Shown: positions 50,242 through 60,510, counted from the stretch's first letter. The stretch is 64,000 nt of DNA from Candidatus Anaerobutyricum avicola (GCA_019113845.1 DXGQ01000046.1:39570-103569), one strand, 5' to 3'. A program made the numbers and translations. Notes: generated from the sequence alone by a model not told the origin.

Positions 50242-51642
50242 TCATTCTGCCAGACACTGATACAGTCTCCGGATCGCTTCCGGGATGTGTTCCGTTTCCA
50301 GAGAAGAATAGTTCATGATGAAGATATGCTCCACATTGCCGGATGGCCGGTGATAGTACCGGGACAGCGCAGTGAGGCGGAGACCCTTTTTTCTGGCTCG
50401 TTCCGTGAGTTCCGTGTCGGAAAGTCCCGTATCGATCTTCATCAGAAAATGCAGTCCGCTGTCTTCCTCCGTGATCATCACGAAGGAGGACAGGGGGCTT
50501 TTTTTGATGGCATGAAGCAGGGTGTCCCGCTGCCGGTGATAGTAATTTCGCATCCGGTTGATGTGCTTTTCCAGATAGCCTTCCCGGATAAAGCGCATGA
50601 GGGCGTACTGCTCAAAGTTGGACACCGTGCAGGAATAAAAGCTCATCCGGCTCTGAAACTCCTCGGCCAGACGGCGGGGCAGTACCATGTAACTGATCCG
50701 CATGGTGGAGGTCAGACTTTTGGAGAACGTGTTGATATAGATGACTTTCTCCAGAAGATCGATGCTCTGCAGGGCGGGGATCGGCTTTCCGGTCAGACGG
50801 AACTCGCTGTCATAATCATCCTCGACGATGTAGCGGGAGTCAGAGCGGGCGGCCCAGCCGAGAAGCTCGTAGCGGCGGCTCACCGGCGTGATGATTCCCG
50901 TTGGAAAATGATGCGAAGGGGAGATATGTACCACGTCGGCGCCGCTTTCCTCCAGCCGGTCGATGCGGATGCCCTGGGCGTCCATATCGATAAAACGGCG
51001 GCTGACCTGATAACTCTCGTAAATCTGGTCGATTTTTTCGTAGCCGGGATTTTCGATGGCGTACACTTTGTCAAAACCGAGAAGCTGTACCAGAAGCCCG
51101 TAGAGGTATTCTGTGCCCGCGCCGATGAAGATCTGTTCCGGCCTCACGTGCATATCCCGAAACTGCCGGAGATGTCCGGCGATGGCTTCCCGCAGTTCAT
51201 AGATGCCGCCGCAGGGCGGCTTGGTCATCAGTTCCGAGTTTTTATCCTGCATGGTCTCCCGCATAAGTTTTGCCCAGACAGAGAACGGAAAGTTTTCGGG
51301 GCGGGTCTGGTTGCTGGAAAAGTCTGCGTAATATACAGGCGGCTTTTCTTTGGGAGGCGTGTCCGCTTCCCCGGAGGCAGGCGGCGCCAGAAGGCTTCGG
51401 GAAAAGTCAGAGACATAGTAGCCCTTTTTCGGGAGAGAGTAAATGTACCCTTCAGAGAGCAGCTGGGCATAGGCGTTTTCCACCGTGATGGCGCTGACGC
51501 CCAGGTTGGCGGCAAAGCTTCGCTTGGAAGGAAGCTTCATGCCAGCGGTGAGGGTGCCGTTTACAATGTCATTTTTGATACATTTATATAAATGTTCATA
51601 AAGCGGGGTGTTTCCGATGTCATGAAAAGAATAGGTCAGCAT
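50242..51642 (-). CDS. MocR/PdxR-type GntR regulator with aminotransferase-like domain
   Basis: LPSKRSFAANLGVSAITVENAYAQLLSEGYI; YIVEDDYDSEFRL; NTFSKSLTSTMRISYMVLP. Confidence 0.93.
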   Translation of the reverse strand: MLTYSFHDIGNTPLYEHLYKCIKNDIVNGTLTAGMKLPSKRSFAANLGVSAITVENAYAQLLSEGYIYSLPKKGYYVSDFSRSLLAPPASGEADTPPKEKPPVYYADFSSNQTRPENFPFSVWAKLMRETMQDKNSELMTKPPCGGIYELREAIAGHLRQFRDMHVRPEQIFIGAGTEYLYGLLVQLLGFDKVYAIENPGYEKIDQIYESYQVSRRFIDMDAQGIRIDRLEESGADVVHISPSHHFPTGIITPVSRRYELLGWAARSDSRYIVEDDYDSEFRLTGKPIPALQSIDLLEKVIYINTFSKSLTSTMRISYMVLPRRLAEEFQSRMSFYSCTVSNFEQYALMRFIREGYLEKHINRMRNYYHRQRDTLLHAIKKSPLSSFVMITEEDSGLHFLMKIDTGLSDTELTERARKKGLRLTALSRYYHRPSGNVEHIFIMNYSSLETEHIPEAIRRLYQCLAE

Positions 51643-51885
51643 AACGTTCACTCCAATCTGATATCTTATTCTGATTCGCTTTGCGAAAAGCCAAATCGGC
51701 GGCGGGATCTCGTTGCCCCGCGGCTACGCAGTCAGTGCGCGGCCCGGGTTTGAATAATAACGATTATACAGCTTCTGCCGCAGATTACAATGGAAAAGGA
51801 ACTGCTTTTTGACATGGTCTGTGATATAATAAAAAAAATGTGCCGTCCGGCCACAGGAGACGGCAGGTGACAATGGAGGAGTATT

Positions 51886-52533
51886 ATGAAGAAAGAACAG
51901 ATCAAGACCCTGTATGATTCCAAATATATGAAGTTTTACGACATTCAATATAAGGAAGGGGCACACTATTACTGTGCCAGCAGAAGAGAGAAAGACCGCA
52001 CGCTGGCGATCTCGTCCACAGAAGAGTACTGGAATCTTCTGGCAGATGCTGTGAGCTGTGTGGTCGTTATCCGGGTGAAGGGAGAGGAGCCGAAGCTGCT
52101 TTTGAACTGGGAGTTCCGCTATCCGACCAATCAGTATCTGCTGAGTGTGCCGGCCGGGCTCATTGACGAGGAAGATCGGGAGAAGCCGGATGCGCTGCGG
52201 ATCACGGCCATCCGTGAGCTTCGGGAGGAGACCGGGCTCATCGTGGGAGAGACGGACGAGGTGAAAGTGATCAATCCCTGTGTTTTTTCCACGCCGGGAC
52301 TTACGGATGAGGGAAATGCACTGATGTACATTTCCATTAACAGAGAGGAGATGCCGGAGCTGTCACACCGGGGCGCGGAAGGTTCCGAAAAGTTTGAAGG
52401 ATTCCGTCTGGTCAGCCTGTCTGAGGCAAAGGGCTACCTTCGTACCGGCAGAGATGAGCATGGTGTCTACTATCCGCTGTATACCTGGGCGGCGCTCATG
52501 TATTTTGTGGCGGGAGAGGCTGTGTTTGGATAA
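51886..52533 (+). CDS. NUDIX hydrolase
   Basis: AIRELREETGLIVGETDE Nudix box. Confidence 0.88.
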   Translation: MKKEQIKTLYDSKYMKFYDIQYKEGAHYYCASRREKDRTLAISSTEEYWNLLADAVSCVVVIRVKGEEPKLLLNWEFRYPTNQYLLSVPAGLIDEEDREKPDALRITAIRELREETGLIVGETDEVKVINPCVFSTPGLTDEGNALMYISINREEMPELSHRGAEGSEKFEGFRLVSLSEAKGYLRTGRDEHGVYYPLYTWAALMYFVAGEAVFG

Positions 52534-52570
52534 AAGCGCCGTCTGCGGCAGAAAGGGATGCATGGGAGTT

Positions 52571-53704
52571 ATGTGCAAGAATATAATAGAAAGAATCCGG
52601 GAAAAACGGAGAAAACAGATGCTTTTTTGGACATTTTTGCTGGCGGCAGCCGCAGCCTGTCTGCTGTTTCCGGGCAGAGAAAGTTTTGCTGCCTCCCGGC
52701 TGGCAGCCCCGCAGGGACTCCTGGCCAACGGAGTCCGGGAGGAGATCGTCCTCTCCTGGGAGCCGGTAAGGGGGGCGGACGGTTACGAGGTTTATGAAAA
52801 ACAGGCAGGGACGAAGCGCTGGACGCTGGTACAGAAGACCGGCGGGAAAAAGACGCTGCTCACCGGCCGGCAGGCGGGCAGTCGGTTTTGCTACCGGGTG
52901 CGTGCCTATAAGGAAAAGAAAAACGGTACGGTGCGGTACGGAAGCTTCAGCAAAAAGACGGATACGACGCTGCCAAAGCGGGCAGTGACGACGCTTCGGA
53001 ACTTTTTAAAGACAGCCATCGCACCGGTGGGTTCCACGATGTACATATGGGGAGGCGGCTGGAATAAGGCGGACACCGGCGCGGGAAGAGACGCCCTGCG
53101 TATAGGACTCAATCCGCAGTGGAGAGAGTTTGCCGGGCGGCAGAGCGCTTCCTATGATTACCGCAGGTATCGGTATCGCCGGGGATACGGTCTGGACTGT
53201 TCCGGCTTTGTGGGATGGAGCGTATATAACGTGCTCCATACATCCAAAGGAAGTCCGGGAGAAGGATATGTGGATAAGGCGGCGTCCCTCGCAAAAGAGT
53301 ATGCCGGGAACGGCTGGGGTTCCTTCCGGCGGGCTTCGGACGTCCGCGAGTATAAGTCCGGGGATATCATGTCGGGACCGGGACATGTGTATATTGTTCT
53401 CGGAGAATGCGCGGACGGCAGCGTCGTGTTCGTACATTCCAGTCCGGCCGGCGTGCAGATCGGCGGCACGGCTTCGCCAGCCGGGCGGACAGATTCCCGG
53501 GCGGTGAAGCTGGCAGAAAAATATATGAAAAAACAGGCGCCTTCCTGGTACCGGCGTTTTCCGGACGTGGCCAGAGGCAGCTCCTATCTGCGGTATTCCC
53601 AGTTTCGCTGGGATGTGCGCGGCGGCAGTGTGATGGAAGACCCGGACGGATATCAGGAGAGATCAGCAAAAGCCGTATTAAAAGACCTGTTTGCGGCAAA
53701 GTAA
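52571..53704 (+). CDS. Secreted protein with fibronectin III-like domain and NlpC/P60-like C-terminus
   Basis: APQGLLANGVREEIVLSWEPVRGADGYEVYEKQ; GYGLDCSGFVGWSVYN; SGPGHVYIVLGE. Confidence 0.8.
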   Translation: MCKNIIERIREKRRKQMLFWTFLLAAAAACLLFPGRESFAASRLAAPQGLLANGVREEIVLSWEPVRGADGYEVYEKQAGTKRWTLVQKTGGKKTLLTGRQAGSRFCYRVRAYKEKKNGTVRYGSFSKKTDTTLPKRAVTTLRNFLKTAIAPVGSTMYIWGGGWNKADTGAGRDALRIGLNPQWREFAGRQSASYDYRRYRYRRGYGLDCSGFVGWSVYNVLHTSKGSPGEGYVDKAASLAKEYAGNGWGSFRRASDVREYKSGDIMSGPGHVYIVLGECADGSVVFVHSSPAGVQIGGTASPAGRTDSRAVKLAEKYMKKQAPSWYRRFPDVARGSSYLRYSQFRWDVRGGSVMEDPDGYQERSAKAVLKDLFAAK

Positions 53705-53788
53705 AAGAATGGAGAAGAAGCGGGTGGAAGGGACCGGCGGCGGAGGCGGCCGCCGGAAAAGAATCCATCTGACGGAGGGAATATAGTT

Positions 53789-54442
53789 ATGGAGATAATC
53801 AGACTGAAGACAAAAATGCTCAGCCAGAAGGTGATCGCAAACGTATCGGACGAGATGGCCAGAGTGTATGATCTGCCGGAGGGACATCAGAGCGTCGGAT
53901 TCTTTTCGGTGGACAACGATGATGCCGGATATCTGGCAGTGGATGACGCGACCAAAAAGGCAGATATCAAAGTGATCCGCGCCGAGACATTTTATGCGGG
54001 GCGGCTCGGCTCCTGGAGCCGGTACGGCGGCAGCGTATTTGTCATGATCTCAGGACCGAAGGTGGCGGATGTCAAGAGCGGTCTTGCCTACGCAAAAGAC
54101 TTTATTGATAACCGCACGGAACTCTGCTGTTTTGATGGCGATCAGGGCACGGCGTTCTACGCGCAGTGCGTTCCGCGGGCCGGAAAGTTTTTCCGGGATT
54201 TCTGCGGCATTGAGGAAGGGACAGCCTATGCCTATCTGGTGGGCGGCCCCATCGAGACAAACTATGCGCTGGATAAAGCGCTCAAAGCCGGTGAGACCCG
54301 CATCGCGAGATATTGGTATCCGCCGTCACACGCAAACTCCAGCGGCGCCGTTCTGGCCGGGACGGAATCAGCCTGCCGGGCAGCGGCTCAGGCCTTTGTG
54401 GAGGGGCTGCGCACTGCCATCGAACATCCGATGGAAATATAG
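53789..54442 (+). CDS. EutL-like bacterial microcompartment shell protein
   Basis: MLSQKVIANVSDEMARVYDLPEGHQSVGFFSVDNDDAGYLAVDDATKKADIKVIRAETFYAG; full-length tandem-BMC layout. Confidence 0.8.
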   Translation: MEIIRLKTKMLSQKVIANVSDEMARVYDLPEGHQSVGFFSVDNDDAGYLAVDDATKKADIKVIRAETFYAGRLGSWSRYGGSVFVMISGPKVADVKSGLAYAKDFIDNRTELCCFDGDQGTAFYAQCVPRAGKFFRDFCGIEEGTAYAYLVGGPIETNYALDKALKAGETRIARYWYPPSHANSSGAVLAGTESACRAAAQAFVEGLRTAIEHPMEI

Positions 54443-54663
54443 GTATATAATCTGAAAAATATGGAAAAAATAGTACTGACGCAGTGCTGCATCATATCCT
54501 ATAGGAAAAATAGACAAAGAAAGACAAAAAATCTATCATAAAGTATAGAAAATGTAAAAATTAGAAAAAGCTCTTGCAAAATTACAAAAAAGACTGATAA
54601 ATTATATATATAGGTATCAGATGACTGCAATTTGTTCATAAGTGAGAAAGAGGGCTGAGAAAA

Positions 54664-55167
54664 ATGTTTGAAAAAGGTGAATATATTATTTACGGCAGCA
54701 ACGGCGTTTGTGAAGTCCAGGACTATATGAGCGCGGCAGGGGAGTCCGATAACAGAACCTACTACGTTTTGGCGCCGATGCGTTCCAGGGGGAGTACGAT
54801 TTTTTCACCTGTAGACAATCAGAAGGTTTTGATGCGAAAAGTTATGACAAAGGAAGAGGCAAGAGAGTTTCTGAGAGATATTCCGGAGTATGAGGATATG
54901 GAGATCCGGGAGTCAAGGACCCAGGAACAGCAGTACAAGGAGATCCTGCAGAGCTGCAGCACGACGGATTCTTTCCGGCTTCTTAAAGCATTGTATCGGA
55001 GAAAAAGAAAGAGAGAAGCTGCCGGGAGAAGGATCACCGCAGTGGATGAAAAATACCTGTATCTGGCAAAGGACTGCCTGCTCAATGAACTGGCAGTTGC
55101 CCTCGACATGGATGTGGAAGAAGTGGAGACACTGCTGACAGACAGGATAAAAAGCACAGAAAAATAA
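54664..55167 (+). CDS. CarD-family transcriptional regulator
   Basis: MFEKGEYIIYGSNGVCEVQDY; C-terminal helical domain. Confidence 0.88.
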   Translation: MFEKGEYIIYGSNGVCEVQDYMSAAGESDNRTYYVLAPMRSRGSTIFSPVDNQKVLMRKVMTKEEAREFLRDIPEYEDMEIRESRTQEQQYKEILQSCSTTDSFRLLKALYRRKRKREAAGRRITAVDEKYLYLAKDCLLNELAVALDMDVEEVETLLTDRIKSTEK

Positions 55168-55234
55168 TTTTTTTAAGAAATTTGTCTGGACAATTTAATT
55201 TTTTTATGCTATCATAGCGAAGTCAATTTAAGAC

Positions 55235-55541
55235 AGCAATGCGATGACGAAGAGAAGTAACGTGGATTATCGCTCCCAGTGAGCGGAGGACAGTGCGAAC
55301 TCCGCAGAATGAATCGGCGTGAATAACACTTCACCAGCAGCAATCTGAACGCAGACAGACGGGGACAGGCCCCGCAGCCCGCCGCAGGCGGGACATACTG
55401 TCAGTAGGTGCGCCGTAGCTGTGCGATAAACAGCGAGAGTGTTAATTTGAGTGACTGCAGCAACGGGGCTGCGGTAATTCGGGTGGTACCACGGCTATAA
55501 TTCCGTCCTGAACATGAGGTTCAGGGCGGTTTTTTTGTTTT
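55235..55541 (+). ncRNA. T-box leader upstream of aspS, with terminator
   Basis: T-box sequence aattcgggtggtaccacgg (about 55477-55495); terminator ccgtcctgaacatgaggttcagggcgg-TTTTTTT. Confidence 0.92.
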
Positions 55542-55693
55542 TTCTGCCTTCGCCACCCATCTCGAATCCGCTTCGCTTCTTCTCGATGTCGCTGCGCGCC
55601 ATATACAGAAATCTCGTCGCCGCTTTCCGAAAGTTCACTTTCTTCAAGCTGCTGCCGTGATTTCTGTGCATGGCTTGGCAGAAAAACAAAAAC
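55537..55693. repeat. Nested palindromic MITE-like element between T-box terminator and aspS
   Basis: Ends ttttttctgcc (55538-55548) / ggcagaaaaac (55677-55687); inner arms gccatatacagaaatc (55598-55613) / gatttctgtgcatggc (55659-55674). Confidence 0.6.
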
Positions 55694-55751
55694 GCTCCGG
55701 GAAGAAAACAACAGCAGCCTGAAGAAAGCCCCGTCGGAAAGGAGAATATAT

Positions 55752-57503
55752 ATGCAAACATCAAATATTTATCGGGACGTGACCATTGACCATATCAGCG
55801 AGCAGGATGTCGGAAAGACGCTGCGGGCCGCGGGATGGGTGGAAAATATCCGCGACCACGGAGGGGTATCTTTTATCGACCTCAGGGACATGTACGGAGT
55901 GCTGCAGGTCGTACTGCGGGATACTTCCCTGCTGAAAGGGATCAATAAGGAAGACTGTATCTCCGTGGAAGGCGTGATGGAGCATCGGGATGAGGAGACG
56001 TACAATCCCAAGATCCCGTCCGGCACGATCGAGCTGGAGGCGCATAAGGTGGATATCCTCGGAAAGGTGTACAAGCCGCTTCCGTTTGAGATCATGACTT
56101 CCAAAGAAAACCATGAGAATACCCGTCTGAAATACCGGTATCTGGATCTCAGAAACCGGAAAGTAAAAGAAAATATGATCTTCCGCTCCAAAGTGATCAG
56201 CTATCTGCGGGAGAAGATGACGGAACTTGGTTTTCTGGAGATCCAGACGCCAATCCTCTGCGCTTCCTCTCCGGAAGGAGCGAGAGACTATATCGTGCCG
56301 TCCCGGAAATTTAAGGGAAAGTTCTACGCGCTCCCACAGGCGCCGCAGCAGTACAAACAGCTTCTGATGGTGTCCGGTTTTGATAAATATTTCCAGATCG
56401 CGCCGTGTTTCCGGGATGAAGATGCCAGAGCGGACCGGTCGCCGGGAGAGTTCTATCAGCTGGATTTTGAGATGAGCTTCGCCACTCAGGAAGACGTGTT
56501 CCGGGTGGGCGAGGAAGTTCTTGCCGATACATTTGAAAAGTTCGCGCCGGAAGGCTATGCGGTGACAAAGGCGCCGTTTCCGGTCATCAGCTACAAAGAG
56601 GCGATGCTCTCCTTTGGTACGGATAAACCGGATCTGAGAAACCCTCTCCGGATCATTGACGTGACGGAGTTTTTCCAGAGATGCAGTTTCAAACCGTTCC
56701 ACGGACAGACCGTCCGCGCGATCAAAGTTTCTGAGAAGATGTCCAAAGGATTTCACGAGAAACTGTTGAAGTTCGCCCAGTCCATCGGTATGGGAGGTCT
56801 CGGCTATCTGGAAGTGCTGGAAGACGGCAGCTACAAGGGCCCGATCGATAAATTTATCCCGGAAGAGATGAAAAAAGAGATGGCAGATCTGGGAGGACTG
56901 GCGCCGGGCGATACCATTTTCTTTATTGCGGACAAGGAGAAGCAGGCGTCCCTCTACGCCGGACAGATCCGGACGGAGCTCGGTGAGCGCCTGGACCTTC
57001 TCGAAAAAAATGCGTACCGGTTCTGCTACATCAATGATTTCCCGATGTATGAGTACGATGAGGAACAGAAAAAGATCATTTTCACGCACAATCCATTCTC
57101 CATGCCGCAGGGCGGACTGGAAGCGCTGACCACGAAGAATCCTCTCGATATTCTGGCTTACCAGTACGATATTGTCTGCAACGGTGTGGAATTATCTTCC
57201 GGCGCAGTGCGGAACCACGATCTGGATATCATGATCAAAGCCTTTGAGATCGCGGGCTACACAGAAGAAGATCTGCAGACGAAGTTCGGAGCCCTTTACA
57301 ATGCCTTCCAGTACGGAGCACCGCCACATGCCGGTATGGCTCCGGGCGTGGACCGGATGATCATGCTCCTTCGCAACGAGGAGAATATCCGGGAGGTCAT
57401 TCCGTTCCCTATGAATGGAAACGCGCAGGATGTCATGTGCGGCGCGCCGGGTGAGGTGACAGAACAGCAGCTGCGGGAAGTGCATATCAAGATCAGAAAA
57501 TAG
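55752..57503 (+). CDS. aspS: Aspartyl-tRNA synthetase
   Basis: GWVENIRDHGGVSFIDLRDMYGVLQVV; FRDEDARADRSPGEFYQLDFEMSF; GVDRMIMLL. Confidence 0.97.
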   Translation: MQTSNIYRDVTIDHISEQDVGKTLRAAGWVENIRDHGGVSFIDLRDMYGVLQVVLRDTSLLKGINKEDCISVEGVMEHRDEETYNPKIPSGTIELEAHKVDILGKVYKPLPFEIMTSKENHENTRLKYRYLDLRNRKVKENMIFRSKVISYLREKMTELGFLEIQTPILCASSPEGARDYIVPSRKFKGKFYALPQAPQQYKQLLMVSGFDKYFQIAPCFRDEDARADRSPGEFYQLDFEMSFATQEDVFRVGEEVLADTFEKFAPEGYAVTKAPFPVISYKEAMLSFGTDKPDLRNPLRIIDVTEFFQRCSFKPFHGQTVRAIKVSEKMSKGFHEKLLKFAQSIGMGGLGYLEVLEDGSYKGPIDKFIPEEMKKEMADLGGLAPGDTIFFIADKEKQASLYAGQIRTELGERLDLLEKNAYRFCYINDFPMYEYDEEQKKIIFTHNPFSMPQGGLEALTTKNPLDILAYQYDIVCNGVELSSGAVRNHDLDIMIKAFEIAGYTEEDLQTKFGALYNAFQYGAPPHAGMAPGVDRMIMLLRNEENIREVIPFPMNGNAQDVMCGAPGEVTEQQLREVHIKIRK

Positions 57504-57761
57504 TCGGAAAACATACCGGCAGCGGGATAAAAAAACGATGATGCGAAAAGCAGGGAGAGCGTCAGAAAAACAAAAACAAATATCATATAATAAGGAAGAG
57601 AGTCGTTAAAATACGGCTCTTTTCCATTATTGACAACAGACCTTTTCGTAGGTAGAATATAAAATGATATTGAAAGACATGGCGTCTGTCGGCACTTTCC
57701 GGCTGTGCGAGAGCTGTCGGCGCCAGCGTGAGAGATGAAAGAAAGGACTGGGAGGAAGATT

Positions 57762-58859
57762 ATGCGAAAAGGCAAAGGATTAAAGAACATCGTGGTTTCC
57801 TGTATGCTGCTTTTGGTGGCATTTTTTTGCGCACATATCGGAGTGCAGGCCGGTGAGAGAGGCGACCGGGCGGACAGCTTCCGGTACGGAATACACGCGC
57901 AGGCAGAAGAATCCGTCGGCCTGTTAAGCACCGGCGCATGGCAGCGGGTGGGCGACGCTTATTATAATGGCAGCGGACAGCGGATCAACGGAGCCTATGC
58001 CAGAGGAATTGATGTCAGCAGCAACAATGGCCCTGTTGACTGGCAGGCAGTGAAGGCGGACGGTGTGGACTTTGCTATTATCCGCTGCGGTTACGGCATG
58101 AACCAGCCGGATCAGGATGATGCCCGCTGGCTGGAAAATGTAACGGGCTGTGAGGCGGCGGGGATTCCCTATGGCGTGTACATATACTCCTATGCGGATT
58201 CCGTGGGCCGGGCAGTCAGCGAGGCGGAGCATGTGCTGCGTCTGATCAGCGGGCGGAATCTTTCCTATCCGGTCTATTTTGATATGGAAGACAGTTCAAT
58301 ATACGCATCGACCACTGCGGAGCAGAGAGGCGAGATCGCCAGCGCGTTCTGTCAGCGGATCGAGGCGGCAGGTTACGAGGCTGCCATCTATTCGAGCGCA
58401 TACTCCTTTACCAACGATCTGCCGGAGGAGACCTTCGACCAGTGGGGCAGATGGGTGGCGCATTACAGCGCAAAATGCGGATATAAAGGTACATACGAGA
58501 TGTGGCAGGCCACCAACCAGGGACAGGTGGCAGGCATCAGCGGTCCGGTGGACATTAATTTTCTGATTTCTGACCAGAGCTTTATAAAGCCGACTGTGAA
58601 GGCAGCGGCAGCGGGAAAGAAGACCGTGAAGGTGTCCTGGAAACCGAAGAAAAAGGGGATGACCTGTGAGATTTCCTATGCGAAGTCCAAAAGGGGCAAA
58701 TATAAAACCTTGACGAAAAATGCCAAAAAAGGTTCTGTAAAGATCAAGAAACTGAAATCCGGGAAAAAATATTATTTCAGAATCCGTCTGAGCCGTCAGA
58801 TAAACGGTGTGACGGTGTATTCAAAGAATTCGAAAATCGTGTCCGTGCGGGTGCGGTAA
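57762..58859 (+). CDS. GH25 family lysozyme with fibronectin III-like C-terminus
   Basis: YARGIDVSSNNGPVDWQAVKADGVDFAIIRCGYG; YPVYFDMEDSS. Confidence 0.9.
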   Translation: MRKGKGLKNIVVSCMLLLVAFFCAHIGVQAGERGDRADSFRYGIHAQAEESVGLLSTGAWQRVGDAYYNGSGQRINGAYARGIDVSSNNGPVDWQAVKADGVDFAIIRCGYGMNQPDQDDARWLENVTGCEAAGIPYGVYIYSYADSVGRAVSEAEHVLRLISGRNLSYPVYFDMEDSSIYASTTAEQRGEIASAFCQRIEAAGYEAAIYSSAYSFTNDLPEETFDQWGRWVAHYSAKCGYKGTYEMWQATNQGQVAGISGPVDINFLISDQSFIKPTVKAAAAGKKTVKVSWKPKKKGMTCEISYAKSKRGKYKTLTKNAKKGSVKIKKLKSGKKYYFRIRLSRQINGVTVYSKNSKIVSVRVR

Positions 58860-58894
58860 CGCGCTCCCGGCAGTTTGGAATATGGGAGGAAAAG

Positions 58895-59188
58895 ATGAGT
58901 AACGAGAAAAATACAGAAAAAGATGATAAAAATATGGCGGACCGTCCGGGCAGCGATGTGGAGAGCGTCCTTAAACAGCTGATGGGGATCGACTCCATGT
59001 TTCAGGCGTTTGTCGATGCGGAGACGGAGGGCATGATCATATGCGAGAACTGCTACGATAACGTATTTGACGATGATGAGAATATCTGCACGCTGGAGGA
59101 AGACGGCGTGGAGCATGTATTCTGCTGTAAGGAATGCATGGAAGAGTGGAAGAGTTTCAGAGAACAGGAGATGGAACGCCATGCGTAA
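58895..59188 (+). CDS. Small Cys-rich putative zinc-binding protein
   Basis: CENCYDNV ... VFCCKECMEEW; overlaps the EutP-like start (ATGCGTAA). Confidence 0.65.
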   Translation: MSNEKNTEKDDKNMADRPGSDVESVLKQLMGIDSMFQAFVDAETEGMIICENCYDNVFDDDENICTLEEDGVEHVFCCKECMEEWKSFREQEMERHA

Positions 59189-59708
59189 AATTATGTTCAT
59201 CGGGCGCAGCGAGGCCGGAAAGACCACTCTGTCGCAGGCCATGAAGGGCGACACCATCACGTATCATAAGACACAGTATGTCAATCATTTTGACGCGATC
59301 ATCGACACACCGGGAGAGTATCTCCAGTCCAAAAACCTGATCTCCGCGCTGGCAGTCTTTACGGCGGAGGCGGACGTCATCGGACTTCTGATGGATGCCA
59401 CAGAGCCGTTCTCCCTCTATTCGCCGAATCTGACGCCGGTCTGCAACCGGGAGGTCGTCGGAGTGGTCACAAAGATCGATCACTGGGCAGCGCAGCCGGA
59501 ACAGGCGGCGCAGTGGCTGATGCTGGCGGGCTGTCATAAGATCTTTTACACCAGCGCCTATACCGGCGAGGGCATTGCGGACATCTTATCCTATCTGAAG
59601 GAGGAGCGGGATGTTCTGCCCTGGGAGGAAGTAAAGGCGAAGTATGATGAGCTTGGATTTGGAAAAGGCGAAAATGAAAAAGACGAAAGCCGTGGACAGA
59701 TAATATAG
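59181..59708 (+). CDS. EutP/PduV-like P-loop protein
   Basis: MRKIMFIGRSEAGKTTLSQAMKGDTITYHKTQYVNHFDAIIDTPGEYLQSKNLISAL. Confidence 0.88.
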   Translation: MRKIMFIGRSEAGKTTLSQAMKGDTITYHKTQYVNHFDAIIDTPGEYLQSKNLISALAVFTAEADVIGLLMDATEPFSLYSPNLTPVCNREVVGVVTKIDHWAAQPEQAAQWLMLAGCHKIFYTSAYTGEGIADILSYLKEERDVLPWEEVKAKYDELGFGKGENEKDESRGQII

Positions 59709-59724
59709 GGGAAGAAGAGAAAGT

Positions 59725-60510
59725 ATGTCTGACTATGCAAAAAAGTTTGTGAAGAAAGTATTGATGGTTTTTTGTATGTCCTTTGTCGGGATGTTTGCCC
59801 TGCTGTGTCTGTTTATGAGTATACGGGAAAGAAGCTCCGGGTTTGAGGCGGAGCAGAGCTCCGACACAGAAGAGGTGACAGGACAGGAAGAGAGCGGCGA
59901 CACTACCGCGCAGGAGGAACAGACGGAAGGAGAAAAGCTGGCACAGCAGTGGGGAATCCGCATTTCTGCCCGGGAAAAGATGGATTTGCACCGAGTTTTA
60001 CTGGAAGATGATTTTCGGCTGTTTTCCGGCCACGATGTGGACAGTCGGCTGAGCGAGAGCTTTTCTTTTGCGTATCCGAAGAATCTGTATCACACCGTGG
60101 AGGCGGAGGCAGACGAGGATGCCGGGAGATACCGCATTTCTTTCCGGGGCAAGGATAACAGCGCCCTTCTTTCCTACAGTCAGGAGAGACGGGAGGAAGA
60201 TGCGGACTCCATAGAAGAAATGTACGAGGAAGATAAGGATACGCTCTCGGATGCGGAGACGCTGCTGCATCTGGATACGGTCTATGTGGTGACCGGATTT
60301 GAGGAAGATGGCGCGCTGGAAGTATACAAGGTTGTAAAAATGGATGAGGAAAACATTTATGTGATGATCATAAAGACGCCGGTTCCTGAAAAGGCGGACG
60401 AGCAGTCCCTCTTATCCTTTTATACAGAATATCTGTATCGCTCCTGTGCATTTTCCGGAAGTAGCAGAGAACCCCGTTCTTACGGAGAGTTTCTGACAGG
60501 AAATGAATAA
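59725..60510 (+). CDS. Hypothetical membrane-anchored protein
   Basis: Single N-terminal TM, acidic linker, extracellular domain; close behind the EutP-like gene. Confidence 0.6.
   Translation: MSDYAKKFVKKVLMVFCMSFVGMFALLCLFMSIRERSSGFEAEQSSDTEEVTGQEESGDTTAQEEQTEGEKLAQQWGIRISAREKMDLHRVLLEDDFRLFSGHDVDSRLSESFSFAYPKNLYHTVEAEADEDAGRYRISFRGKDNSALLSYSQERREEDADSIEEMYEEDKDTLSDAETLLHLDTVYVVTGFEEDGALEVYKVVKMDEENIYVMIIKTPVPEKADEQSLLSFYTEYLYRSCAFSGSSREPRSYGEFLTGNE

Noticed and set aside
50287-51591. 434 aa plus-strand ORF opposite the MocR-type regulator
   Set aside because: Shadow ORF; the minus strand has clear wHTH and aminotransferase motifs.
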